From Halorubrum rutilum (GTDB taxonomy: Archaea; Halobacteriota; Halobacteria; Halobacteriales; Haloferacaceae), in NCBI RefSeq assembly GCF_024494565.1, contig NZ_JANHDN010000001.1:372001-436000 (forward strand): a DNA stretch of 64,000 nt. Direction: 5' to 3'. Within the stretch, counting starts at the first letter, position 1. The number at the start of each line of letters is the position of its first letter. The notes beneath the pieces were generated by a model that worked only from the letters and a program-made list of their open reading frames with translations, had not been told where the DNA came from and did not search any database. Shown in pieces: positions 1-7,886 of this stretch. The position numbers and the translations under genes are program-made.

Positions 1-108
1 GCGGACGTGTACGTGGCCGCGGCCGACCTGGCGACCGCGCTCGTCGAGCGCGACCGGGCGGCCCATCCGGAACCGCCGGAACCCGAAACCGGAGGTGAGC
101 CGGCGTGA
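1..108 (+). CDS. C-terminal end of an operon gene, possibly a TorD/NarJ-like chaperone (partial)
   Basis: Only the last 35 codons are present, open from the first base to a TGA at 106-108. The visible peptide is helical (ADVYVAAADLATALVERDR) followed by a Pro/Glu-rich tail. The next gene, a heme-b gamma subunit, starts on a GTG that overlaps this stop by 4 nt, so the two are translationally coupled. In DdhABDC, SerABDC and ClrABDC operons the gene just before the gamma subunit is the TorD-like assembly chaperone, and helical ends of this kind occur in that family. The identity is inferred mainly from gene order. Confidence 0.45.
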   Translation, partial: ADVYVAAADLATALVERDRAAHPEPPEPETGGEPA

Positions 109-1130
109 GCGGCGACCGAATCCGCGCCGCGGTCGGAGTCGCGACCGACCGCTTCGACTCCTCCGCCGTGGCGCAGGCAGCGGTCGTGACCGTCGCGGTC
201 GTCGCGCTCCTGATCGGGGTGCAAGCGGCGGTCAGCGCCGCCGCGGTCAGCGGGAGCCAGCCCGTCGAAAACGTCGGCGGCGGCGTCCCCTCGTCGCCGG
301 GCGCCGACGCGTGGGCGGACGCGGAGCGCCGGACGGTCAACCTCGACCCCCAACGGATGGCGATTCCGCGTGGGGGCGGCTCCGTCGACGAGGTCGACGT
401 GGAGGCGGTGACGAACGAGTCGCACGTCGCCTTCAGGCTGACCTGGGAAGACGAAACGCGAGACGCGAGCCTCGGAGCGCCGAACAGCTACAGCGACGCC
501 GCCGCGGTGATGCTCCGCCGCGGCGAGGAGCCGCCGATCACGATGGGCGCGGCCGGCGAACCGGTCAACATCTGGTATTGGCGTGCGAGCTGGCAGTCGG
601 CCGACGATGCCGACGGCACGGGAGACATGTACGCGTACCCGCAGGACGACGAGACGACGACGCCCGGGCTCGCGGCGGATAACCCCCTCTCGAAGGAGCG
701 GTACACGCGCTACGCACAGAACTACTACGCCGAGGGGTTCGGCTCGCTGACCCACGCGGAGACGCAGCCGGTATCGGCACAGGGTCGCTACACCGGCGGC
801 TTCTGGCAGGTGACGTTCGTTCGCGAGCGAACTACCGACGGCGAGTACGACGCGGACCTGACCGCCGGCGAACCGGTCCATCTCGCGTTCGCGGTCTGGA
901 ACGGGAGCGCCGACGAGGTCAACGGTGCGAAGTCGCTGACGTATCGGTACAGCCAGCTAGAGGGGGACGCGCTGTCCGTCCCCGGCGACGGCTCCGGGTC
1001 CGACGGCGGGTCCGAAACGGACGGCGGTAGCGGTTCGGTTTCGTCGTTCGTTTCGGCGGTCGGCGGGGGCACCATCGCCGCCGCCGTCACCTTCCTCGTC
1101 GCGTACGCCATGATCAAGCGGAAGTCCTAG
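105..1130 (+). CDS. heme-b gamma subunit of a DMSO-reductase-family dehydrogenase (ethylbenzene dehydrogenase/DdhC-like)
   Basis: 341 aa, GTG start overlapping the upstream stop. An N-terminal hydrophobic segment (about residues 23-48) and a C-terminal one (about 312-335, followed by KRKS) suggest membrane anchoring outside the cell. The body matches the ethylbenzene-dehydrogenase heme domain: HVAFRLTWED (107-116), ITMG with Met147, NIWYWRASW (155-163), YAEGFGSLT (208-216) and FAVWNG...NGAKS with Lys276. In EbdC the heme is ligated by a Met and a Lys, and Met147 and Lys276 sit at the matching places. By family it would pass electrons between a molybdopterin catalytic subunit, lying upstream of the window, and the respiratory chain. 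The substrate cannot be told from this subunit. Confidence 0.8.
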   Translation: MSGDRIRAAVGVATDRFDSSAVAQAAVVTVAVVALLIGVQAAVSAAAVSGSQPVENVGGGVPSSPGADAWADAERRTVNLDPQRMAIPRGGGSVDEVDVEAVTNESHVAFRLTWEDETRDASLGAPNSYSDAAAVMLRRGEEPPITMGAAGEPVNIWYWRASWQSADDADGTGDMYAYPQDDETTTPGLAADNPLSKERYTRYAQNYYAEGFGSLTHAETQPVSAQGRYTGGFWQVTFVRERTTDGEYDADLTAGEPVHLAFAVWNGSADEVNGAKSLTYRYSQLEGDALSVPGDGSGSDGGSETDGGSGSVSSFVSAVGGGTIAAAVTFLVAYAMIKRKS

Positions 1131-1138
1131 CTTCACCC

Positions 1139-2092
1139 ATGTCTGACGACGAATACGCCAACTGGAGCGCACGGGGCCGAGCGCCGGCCGGAGACGAATC
1201 GACGCTTCGAGACCACCTGACCGCCGACGATCCCGGAGTCAGGCGCGACGCCGCGCTCGGTCTCGTGGACGCCTCGACCGACGGCCTCGACGAGGCCACC
1301 GTCGCCCGCCTCGCGGAGCGTGTCGAGGCGGACGCGGACCCGGACGTCAGGCAGTTCGCCGCCGAGGCGCTCGGCGCGGCCGGGGCGCCGGCAGCGACGG
1401 TCGCGCCGGCGCTGACGGACGCCGACGAGTGGGTCCGGGCCGAGGGGGTCGTGGCGCTGTCGCGCGCGGCGGCGCGGAGGGACGATGGGGGCGATGTCGA
1501 CGTCGGCGAACGCCTCCGCGCCGCCCTCGACGACGATTCGGGGGCGGTCCGGCGCAACGCCGTCATCGCGCTCGCGAAGACGGGGCGCGTCGACCCCGGG
1601 ACCCTCCGCGATCGGCTGAAGCGAGACTCACACGCCGGCGTTCGGGAGTACGCCGCCAGATACCTCGCCGACGATCCCGGTCAGACCGACGAAAGCGTGA
1701 CGCTCCTCGCGGCCGTCCTCGCACGCGACCGGGAGGCGCTGGTCCGCGCGGCGGCGGCGACGTCCCTCGGCGAGCTCGGCACCGACCGCGCCGTCGAAGC
1801 GTTGGAGTCGCAGGGCGTCACCGACCGCAGTCAGGACGTGGTCAGGGCGGCCCGTCGGGCGGTCGCGGTCGCGCGAGGGGAGGATCCGGAAGACGTCGAA
1901 CTGCCGTCAGCCGCGCCCGGTGGGGGCCCGGACCGACCGTCGGAGACGCTCGGCACGGCGTCGGGTACGACCGGTGGGCTTCGCGGCGGCGTGGACGGCG
2001 GACTCCGCGGCGGTTCCGGCGGTCCGCCCGACGGAACCGGCGGTCCCGGCCACCTGGCCGACCGCGGCCCGCGGGGAGGTGAGCACCGATGA
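1139..2092 (+). CDS. HEAT/PBS-lyase repeat protein
   Basis: 317 aa. Residues about 20-245 form successive helical HEAT-type repeats (units such as DPDVRQFAAEALG, AGVREYAARYLA and EALVRAAAATSLGELG). A Gly/Pro-rich disordered tail of about 70 residues follows, with repeated RGG and GG motifs. There is no signal peptide or membrane segment, so it is probably cytoplasmic. It begins 8 nt after the gamma-subunit gene and overlaps the next gene by 4 nt, so it is part of the same operon. A scaffolding or maturation role for the molybdoenzyme is inferred from position only. Confidence 0.7.
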   Translation: MSDDEYANWSARGRAPAGDESTLRDHLTADDPGVRRDAALGLVDASTDGLDEATVARLAERVEADADPDVRQFAAEALGAAGAPAATVAPALTDADEWVRAEGVVALSRAAARRDDGGDVDVGERLRAALDDDSGAVRRNAVIALAKTGRVDPGTLRDRLKRDSHAGVREYAARYLADDPGQTDESVTLLAAVLARDREALVRAAAATSLGELGTDRAVEALESQGVTDRSQDVVRAARRAVAVARGEDPEDVELPSAAPGGGPDRPSETLGTASGTTGGLRGGVDGGLRGGSGGPPDGTGGPGHLADRGPRGGEHR

Positions 2093-2715
2093 CGGAGTAC
2101 GAGCTCGACGCCGACGACGCGGGCGACGGGGGCGGGCCCGCGACCGACGCCGACGCGGGTCCGGGCGATGATCCCGGGACCGTCGGCGAGCGCCTCGGCC
2201 TCACCGTTCCCGACGACCACGTCGCCGCCTTCGTGGCCGAGGCGTTCGAGGACCCCGAACTCGACGCGACCTGGGACGAGGCCGTCGGGGAGTTCGTCCC
2301 GGCCGACGCCCGCGACGAGTGGCGCGAACTCTCGATGCGGAACCGCGTCGAGGAGGTGCTCGCGGCCGCCGACGGGTACGACGACCGCGCCGTCGAACTG
2401 CTCGACGGGATCCCGCTCGACCGCGAGGCGGCGACCGCCGACGTCGAGGCCGCCTTCGACGAGGCGATGCGGCTCAGGCGGAACGCCGACGCGTTCCGCT
2501 CCGCGATCGCCGACGCGCACGCGGCGGGTCGGATCGACGACGAGGGGCTCGTCGCGGCCGTCGAGGGGTACGGCTTCGAGACCGACGCGATCGCCGAGCG
2601 CGAGGACTTAGTCGAGGCGGTCACGGAGCGGTACGGCCTCGACTTCCGGCCGTACGGCGGCACGCTGATGGACACGGACGAGGGCGACGGCCGCGAGGCC
2701 GAGGAGGCGTGGTGA
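2089..2715 (+). CDS. conserved-looking acidic protein of the respiratory operon, function unknown
   Basis: 208 aa. Not recognised as a named family. It has an acidic Gly/Asp-rich N terminus (about 30 residues), then predicted helices without transmembrane segments. It contains no Cys, so it is not an Fe-S protein. Its start overlaps the HEAT gene by ATGA, and its TGA stop overlaps the ATG of the Mrp gene by one base, so all three are translationally coupled. Its position suggests a maturation role, but nothing in the sequence proves that. Confidence 0.6.
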   Translation: MTEYELDADDAGDGGGPATDADAGPGDDPGTVGERLGLTVPDDHVAAFVAEAFEDPELDATWDEAVGEFVPADARDEWRELSMRNRVEEVLAAADGYDDRAVELLDGIPLDREAATADVEAAFDEAMRLRRNADAFRSAIADAHAAGRIDDEGLVAAVEGYGFETDAIAEREDLVEAVTERYGLDFRPYGGTLMDTDEGDGREAEEAW

Positions 2716-4214
2716 TGGCGGCCGACCGACCGCTCGTCGACCGCGTCGCGGACGCCCTCGCCGACGCCGACCTCCCGGGCATCGAGGCCGACGACCCGTT
2801 CACCGCCGGGGTGGTCACCGACCTCCGGTCGGACGACGGGGCGGTGACGGCGGCGGTCTCGCTGCCCGACGTCGACGCCGAGACGGCCGACCGCGTCGGC
2901 GAGCGCATCCGTGTCGCTGCGTTCGAGGTACCCGGCGTGGAGTCGGTGAGCGTCGAGCCCGCACCCCCCGACGGGACGGATCCCCACGGGAGTCGGGGAC
3001 GCGGGGTCCACGGACACGAGGCACCCGAACACGGGGAGTCCGGCCGCGGGCACGGCGGCCACGGCCCGGACGAGGACCGAGTCCTCGACGGCGTCGACCG
3101 GGTCGTCGCCGTCGCGAGCGCGAACGGCGGCGTCGGCAAGACGACGGTAACGGTGGCGCTGGTCCGCGGACTCGCCGCGGCCGGTCTCGACGTCGGACTG
3201 TTCGACGCGGACGTCTACGGTCCGAACGTCCCGGAGTTGCTCGACGTCGACGGGCCGGTCGAGGCCACCGACGACGGCCGGGCCGCGCCGGTCGAGTGCG
3301 GCGGGATCGAGGCGATGAGCGTCGGGCTGCTGGCGGAGGGCGGGCCGGTCGCGTGGCGCGGATCGATGGCCCACGAGGCGCTCACGGAGCTCCTCTTCGA
3401 CACCGCGTGGGGGCGAACGACCGACGGCGACCTCGACGTCCTCGTGGTCGACATGCCGCCGGGAACCGGCGACGTCCCGTTGACCGTCTCACAGTCCGTC
3501 CCGGTCGACGGCGCGGTACTCGTGTCGACGCCGTCGCCGACCGCACTCGCCGACACCGACCGGTGTGCATCGCTGTTCGATGAGAACGGCGTCCCGACGC
3601 TCGGGGTCGTCAGCAACATGGACGGGTTCACCTGTCCCAGCTGCGGCGACACGCACGACCTGTTCGACGGTGAAGGCCCCGCCGAACGGCTCGACGCGCC
3701 GCTGCTCGCGAGCCTCCCGTTCGACGCGTCGCTCCGCGACGCCCTCCGCGTCGACGACGGCGAAGACTCTCGCGACGGAGACGATCCGGAGACGGGTTCG
3801 ACTGACACGGAGCCGGCCGCTCCCGAGCCCGCGCGGGAGCTGGCCGGGGCCGTCCGGAGCCGCCTGCCCGACGAGGACCCCGATCCGCTCCCGGAGTCCG
3901 CCGTCGACCTCCGCGGGATGCCCGAACGGGCCCGACGCGAGCATCTCCGTGCGGAAGCCGGGGCGATCGATCCCGGCGAGCCGTTGCGTGTGATCCACGA
4001 CACGAACCCGGAACCGCTCCTGGACGCGATAGCCGCCGGGTTCGATCGACCGTTGGCGCGGCTTGACGCGACGGTCCACCGACACCGGACTGAGGCGTGG
4101 TCGCTGACCGTCGAGCGACCGGCAGCGGAGTCCGACAGCGGCGATGAATCCGCGGCCGACGGAGATTATTCGGAAATGAGCTCGGGAGCGGGGTCCGAAT
4201 CAAAACGAATATGA
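2715..4214 (+). CDS. Mrp/NBP35-type P-loop ATPase with C-terminal DUF2249 domain
   Basis: 499 aa, starting at the ATG overlapping the preceding stop. Order of parts: an N-terminal MIP18/DUF59-like domain (about 1-83), a His-rich linker (about 90-118, HGHEAPEHGESGRGHGGHG), an Mrp ATPase domain with NGGVGKTT (137-144), LFDADVYGPNVP and VDMPPGTGDVPLTVSQS, the CPSCG pair, then an acidic linker and a DUF2249 (TusA-like) domain with VDLRGMPERARREH and IHDTNPEPLL. Mrp proteins carry or transfer Fe-S clusters, so delivery of clusters to the operon's Fe-S/molybdo subunits is likely. The signature lysine normally before GGVGK is Asn137, and an Mrp-DUF2249 fusion is not the standard Mrp form. Confidence 0.8.
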   Translation: MAADRPLVDRVADALADADLPGIEADDPFTAGVVTDLRSDDGAVTAAVSLPDVDAETADRVGERIRVAAFEVPGVESVSVEPAPPDGTDPHGSRGRGVHGHEAPEHGESGRGHGGHGPDEDRVLDGVDRVVAVASANGGVGKTTVTVALVRGLAAAGLDVGLFDADVYGPNVPELLDVDGPVEATDDGRAAPVECGGIEAMSVGLLAEGGPVAWRGSMAHEALTELLFDTAWGRTTDGDLDVLVVDMPPGTGDVPLTVSQSVPVDGAVLVSTPSPTALADTDRCASLFDENGVPTLGVVSNMDGFTCPSCGDTHDLFDGEGPAERLDAPLLASLPFDASLRDALRVDDGEDSRDGDDPETGSTDTEPAAPEPARELAGAVRSRLPDEDPDPLPESAVDLRGMPERARREHLRAEAGAIDPGEPLRVIHDTNPEPLLDAIAAGFDRPLARLDATVHRHRTEAWSLTVERPAAESDSGDESAADGDYSEMSSGAGSESKRI

Positions 4215-4217
4215 TCC

Positions 4218-4236
4218 TTCCCACTCCAAGTGGGAA
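4218..4236. promoter_or_regulatory. perfect inverted repeat before the AbrB antitoxin gene (candidate operator)
   Basis: TTCCCACT-CCA-AGTGGGAA, 8-bp arms and a 3-nt loop, ending one base before the preferred ATG at 4238. VapB/AbrB-type antitoxins autoregulate by binding palindromes of this kind. Its place over the likely transcription or translation start would block expression when bound. Confidence 0.55.
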
Positions 4237-4237
4237 T

Positions 4238-4519
4238 ATGACCAAGGTGGATTCAAAAGGGCGAATCGTCCTCCCGCAAGAAGTGCGAGAGCGACTCGGT
4301 ATTACTCCGGGGACAGAGGTCGATGTCCGCGAAAAAGACGGGAAAGCAGTTGTTGAGCCAGAGGACAGCCCCGACGAAATTCTCGACCGGATGGAACGGC
4401 TCGTTGAAGAAGCGTCTTCGAACCGGGGGGAGACGATGCCGATTACCGAGGGAGTCGACCCGGTTGCCCACGAGCATAGAGATGCCGTTCAACGAGGCGC
4501 GGAGCAACACGGTGAGTAA
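4238..4519 (+). CDS. AbrB/MazE/SpoVT-family antitoxin (VapB-like)
   Basis: 93 aa from ATG 4238. An in-frame ATG at 4211 would place the start before the palindrome and is less likely. Residues 1-45 form the swapped-hairpin DNA-binding domain (KVDSKGRIVLPQEVRERLGI, then GTEVDV). The C-terminal half is polar and acidic, and would wrap the toxin. The PIN gene follows with overlap, giving an antitoxin-toxin operon. Codon use is visibly AT-richer than in the flanking genes, which fits acquisition by transfer. Confidence 0.85.
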   Translation: MTKVDSKGRIVLPQEVRERLGITPGTEVDVREKDGKAVVEPEDSPDEILDRMERLVEEASSNRGETMPITEGVDPVAHEHRDAVQRGAEQHGE

Positions 4520-4979
4520 CGCTGGTGGCCCGTACCTGCTCGATGCCGGAGTGATAGCTCTCGCACATACAACGGCCCCAGCTCGTGATGTGGCACTCTC
4601 GTACGTTCGAGAGGCAATCTCTGGCGAGATCGACGCCGTTGTTCCGTATCCTGCGCTCTTCGGTGCTCACACCGTCCTCACGACGCACTACGGGTATTCG
4701 AACGCGGACGCCTCTCGTCTGCTCCAGAACTTTCTGGATGCGAAACGAATTCACTGGTACGACCGGATGCCTGAAGATGTCGTTCGGGGTGGATTTTCAC
4801 AAGCGGGTGAGAGAAACGTTGATGGATGGGACGGGTATTACGCTCAAGTGGCGATCGAGGAAGGAGTGAAGACGGTGGTGACGATTGACGACGACTTCGA
4901 ACGGTTTGACGCATACGATACCGAGGTGATCCTTTCGCCTGAGCAGTTTGCCGAACTGAACAGATTTCTCGAAGACTGA
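4512..4979 (+). CDS. PIN-domain ribonuclease toxin (VapC-like)
   Basis: 155 aa from GTG 4512, which overlaps the antitoxin stop by 8 nt and has GGAG 8-12 nt upstream. An ATG at 4482 is possible but would overlap by 38 nt. The first PIN acid lies in YLLDAGVIALAH. Later acids are in VDGWDGYYAQVA and VVTIDDDFERF, the usual C-terminal metal-binding block. VapC toxins cleave tRNA or rRNA when the antitoxin is degraded. Pairing with the AbrB gene supports the call. Confidence 0.82.
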   Translation: MSNAGGPYLLDAGVIALAHTTAPARDVALSYVREAISGEIDAVVPYPALFGAHTVLTTHYGYSNADASRLLQNFLDAKRIHWYDRMPEDVVRGGFSQAGERNVDGWDGYYAQVAIEEGVKTVVTIDDDFERFDAYDTEVILSPEQFAELNRFLED

Positions 4980-5495
4980 TGTCAGCCGCCTCTCTGAATA
5001 AAGAAACCGCATTACCAACCGCTGTTATGAAATAAGCCGATGGCGGATTTACAGGTCGAACACGCCAGATCTCGGGAAGGGGCGGATTATCACTAGGATT
5101 AATTCACATCGACTAAGTCGTCGAACAGATGTATGTCCGAGCTATCATTTCACGCCTACTGCTCGGTGACGAGAATTTAAAAATAAGCAAGTATCTCGTA
5201 AACAATGAAAGAGCGAATTACGGACGTTTTATACCCGTCAACTGGTTACTCTATCCATGGTGGCCATGACGACGTGTTACCCCCACTGAGCCCCTTGTGA
5301 CGAGGGATTTTCCACCGAGCCACCACTTCCGTGCCGTCGAGCCGCGGCTCCGCCCCGCGAGCGGTCTCGCCGCGGAGTTCGGGCGTCGTCCGGACCGTGG
5401 TGAAAGTGATCGTGAGCGACCGTATCGCCCCGCTGTCGTGCAGTCTCGACGCGAAAGAAGCGGGTTCGATTCCGAGTCGCCGCCGGCGACCGGTC
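4980..5495. other. intergenic region between convergent genes, AT-rich on the left
   Basis: This is the space between the PIN toxin and a convergent aldo/keto reductase. Bases up to about 5270 are clearly AT-richer than the rest of the window and contain several TATA-like runs (for example GAATTTAAAAATAAG near 5173). A 46-codon open frame (5129-5269) is too short and unlike anything I know to call. After 5290 the sequence returns to normal GC. No RNA gene was seen. Confidence 0.6.
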
Positions 5496-6566
5496 TCAGT
5501 ACGACGCGGCGCGCTTGTCGAGCCCGGCGGCCTCGATGTCCTCGCCGTCGACGGAAGTGCGGAGGACGTCCATCCCGTCGTCGCGGTCGACGTCGAAGTT
5601 CCGGGCGTACAGCTCGTCGACGCGGTCGTACTCGGCGTCGGAGAGCGGCGGCACGCCCGCCGCGCTCCACTCGGCGATGTCGTCGCCGTCGCGGAACGTC
5701 GGCGTGACGGAGGCGACCTCGTCGTGCGCGAGCAGCCAGCGGATCGCGGCCTGCGCCATCGTGCGCGTCCCGTCGGCGTGATCGGGGTCTTCGAGGAAGC
5801 GGATCGCCTCGACCTTCTCCCAGCCGGTCTCGTACCACTCCTTCGGGCGGTGCGAGCGGTGGTCGCCGTCTTCGAGGACGGTGTCGGGCGTCACCTGCTC
5901 GTTGAGCAGGCCGGAGGAGTGCGGGACGCGGGCGATGACGGAGGTGTCCGACCCGCTCTCGCGGATGGTGTCGACGAAGTGGCGGCCGGGCTCCTGCTCG
6001 AACAGGTTGAACACGGTCTGGACCGCGTCGAACTCCTCGTACTCGACGGCGGCGTCGCCCTCGGCGAGCCAGCCGATCGAGGGGCCGAGCGCCCAGCCGA
6101 GCGCGCGGACGCGGCCGTCCGCCTTCCACTCGGCGAGGAGGTCGCGCACCTCGGGCGTCACCTCGTCGACGTTCGCGTTGTGGAGCTGGAGCACGTCGAC
6201 GTGGTCGGTGTCGAGCCGGTCGAGGGAGGCCTCGAACGCCTCGGTGAGGTACTCGCGGTTCAGCTCCTTCGGGAGCTCGCCGTGGCCCGCCTGCGGGTTG
6301 TCGTAGAAGTCGTAGCCGATCTTCGTCGACAGCGTCACCTCGTCGCGGCGGCCGGCGATCGCCTCCCCGATTATCTTCTCGCTGTCGCCGTGGCCGTACA
6401 CGTCCCCGGTGTCGACGTAGGTGACGCCCGCGTCGAGCGCGTCTTCGACCATCGCGACCGCCTGCTCGTCCGAGCGGTCGCCCCACCAGTCGGTGCCGAC
6501 GACCCACGCGCCGAAGCCGATCTCCGAGACCTCGACGCCGGAGTTCCCGAGTTCGCGCTGTTGCAT
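5496..6566 (-). CDS. aldo/keto reductase
   Basis: 356 aa, TIM-barrel NAD(P)H-dependent oxidoreductase. Catalytic tetrad positions are visible: Asp and Tyr in VDTGDVYGHGDSEKIIGEA, Lys in LSTKIGYDFYDN and His in VLQLHNANVD. The C-terminal part is normal length for the family. It is cytoplasmic. The substrate is unknown. Transcribed alone, convergent with the toxin gene and divergent from the small membrane protein at 6709. A second, distinct aldo/keto reductase lies at 33218. Confidence 0.85.
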   Translation of the reverse strand: MQQRELGNSGVEVSEIGFGAWVVGTDWWGDRSDEQAVAMVEDALDAGVTYVDTGDVYGHGDSEKIIGEAIAGRRDEVTLSTKIGYDFYDNPQAGHGELPKELNREYLTEAFEASLDRLDTDHVDVLQLHNANVDEVTPEVRDLLAEWKADGRVRALGWALGPSIGWLAEGDAAVEYEEFDAVQTVFNLFEQEPGRHFVDTIRESGSDTSVIARVPHSSGLLNEQVTPDTVLEDGDHRSHRPKEWYETGWEKVEAIRFLEDPDHADGTRTMAQAAIRWLLAHDEVASVTPTFRDGDDIAEWSAAGVPPLSDAEYDRVDELYARNFDVDRDDGMDVLRTSVDGEDIEAAGLDKRAASY

Positions 6567-6676
6567 GTCTTTCGATTGGCGGTCGGGACACTTATCGGAC
6601 GCGGTCGCTCTCGGACCGGGGGAACCGACGCGGTCGCGGCTACGACGGCCACGGTACCGTCTCGTCCCCGCCGGAG

Positions 6677-6685
6677 GATATTATT
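6677..6685 (+). promoter_or_regulatory. TATA-like element of the small membrane protein gene
   Basis: The AT run GATATTATT is about 28 nt before ATG 6709, in an otherwise GC-rich region. This spacing fits a leaderless transcript. Confidence 0.4.
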
Positions 6686-6708
6686 CGGTCCTCACCGATC
6701 GGACGCGC

Positions 6709-6885
6709 ATGGACGACTCCATCCGTCGTCGACTCGACGCGATCGTCGCGCTGCTCTCGGTCATCGCCACCGTCGCGGTCACCGCCCTGCTGCTCTCGTT
6801 CGGCGGGGGCGCTATCGGCCCGTTCATCGCGATCGCCTTCGTGGGCGCCCTCGTCAGCATCTTCGTCGACGCCGAGCTGTACTGA
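6709..6885 (+). CDS. small two-helix membrane protein
   Basis: 58 aa. A charged N terminus (MDDSIRRRLD) is followed by two hydrophobic segments (about 11-31 and 36-53). It is a typical haloarchaeal small membrane protein with no assigned function. A TATA-like run 28 nt upstream and the separate position between divergent and tandem neighbours support a real gene. Confidence 0.6.
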   Translation: MDDSIRRRLDAIVALLSVIATVAVTALLLSFGGGAIGPFIAIAFVGALVSIFVDAELY

Positions 6886-6950
6886 CCCGAGCCCGCGCGC
6901 CGCCCTCGCACAACCGAATCCCTTTGAGGGACGGCGACGAAGGTGGGCCG

Positions 6951-7853
6951 ATGACAAAGCGACACGTGTCCCTGCCCGACGGCGCGGAGGCCGGGGTCCG
7001 AGGGTTTATCGACGAGGTGGACGAGCGCCTCTCCTCGGACGAGGACACCTGCGACGTCGTTCGCGACGTCCTGATCGACCTCCACGGGGACCGCGAGCGG
7101 TGGGAGGCGTGGCGGGACGGGGAGTCGGTGTCGCGCGCCGAGCGCGTTCGCCTCCAGGGGTACGACCCGTGCAACGCCACGCTGGAGTCGGAGTACTACG
7201 CCGAGAAGGACGAGGACCGCTTCCAGCGCTCGAAACACCTCCAGTGGCTCTGGCGGCAGTTCGACGCCACGCCGATGGCCGACAACGTCGAGTTCGCCCT
7301 CCGGTTCCGCCAGATGCTCGGGAACCACCTGTTCGCCGAGTGCGGGGACGACTGTCGCTTCTTCAAGGGGATCTCCGTCACCTACGGCCACAACATCGAG
7401 GTCGGCGACAACGTCGTGATCCACGACGACGTCCACCTCGACGACCGCGGGAAGCTGACGATCGGCGACCGCGCGTCGGTCTCGGACGGCGTCCACCTCT
7501 ACAGCCACGACCACGACCTCGTCGACCAGACCGAGGTCCGCAACTTCCACACGATCGTCGAGGACGACGCCCGCGTCACCTACGACGCGATGGTGCGCGC
7601 CGGCTGCCGGATCGGCGAGAACAGCGTCGTCGGCGCGCGCTCGGTCGTGCAGGGCGACGTCCCCGACCACCACGTCGTCGTCGGCTCCCCGGCCCGGAGC
7701 GTCCGCGTGAAGCCGGGCTGGGAGGAGGTCGCCGAGGAGCTGGAGGACGGCCGGCTCCCCGACAACCAGGACGAGCGCGAGATCGAGTACGAGCTCCCCG
7801 AGGACCTCGACCGGTTCGACGAGTTCGGCCGGGACCTCCGGCCGCCGAACTGA
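6951..7853 (+). CDS. left-handed beta-helix (hexapeptide) acyltransferase
   Basis: 300 aa. The N-terminal 110 residues are acidic and helical. From about residue 140 the hexapeptide pattern begins (ISVTYGHNIEVGDNVVIHDD, LTIGDRASVSDGVHLYSHDH), ending in the usual NSVVGARSVVQGDVPDHHVV and GSPAR motif. This places it with the maltose/galactoside O-acetyltransferase (LacA/WbbJ) group, which transfers an acetyl group from acetyl-CoA to sugars. The His in SHDHDL is at the usual catalytic place. The acceptor is unknown. The N-terminal extension is longer than in bacterial Maa/LacA. Confidence 0.8.
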   Translation: MTKRHVSLPDGAEAGVRGFIDEVDERLSSDEDTCDVVRDVLIDLHGDRERWEAWRDGESVSRAERVRLQGYDPCNATLESEYYAEKDEDRFQRSKHLQWLWRQFDATPMADNVEFALRFRQMLGNHLFAECGDDCRFFKGISVTYGHNIEVGDNVVIHDDVHLDDRGKLTIGDRASVSDGVHLYSHDHDLVDQTEVRNFHTIVEDDARVTYDAMVRAGCRIGENSVVGARSVVQGDVPDHHVVVGSPARSVRVKPGWEEVAEELEDGRLPDNQDEREIEYELPEDLDRFDEFGRDLRPPN

Positions 7854-7886
7854 ACCGCCGGCTCGCGGGGGCGGGCGCGACCGCGG

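Noticed and set aside
5129..5269. 46-codon open frame after the toxin gene
   Set aside because: Too short, no similarity known to me and no ribosome site; AT-rich spacer gives such frames by chance.
5468..5492. GGGTTCGATTCC, a tRNA T-loop-like string
   Set aside because: The flanking bases do not pair into a 5-bp T stem and no acceptor or anticodon arms could be drawn.
5331..6950. Plus-strand open frame running into the acyltransferase gene
   Set aside because: Opposite to the aldo/keto reductase; repetitive Arg/Val/Asp content and no domain. The acyltransferase has its own ATG at 6951.
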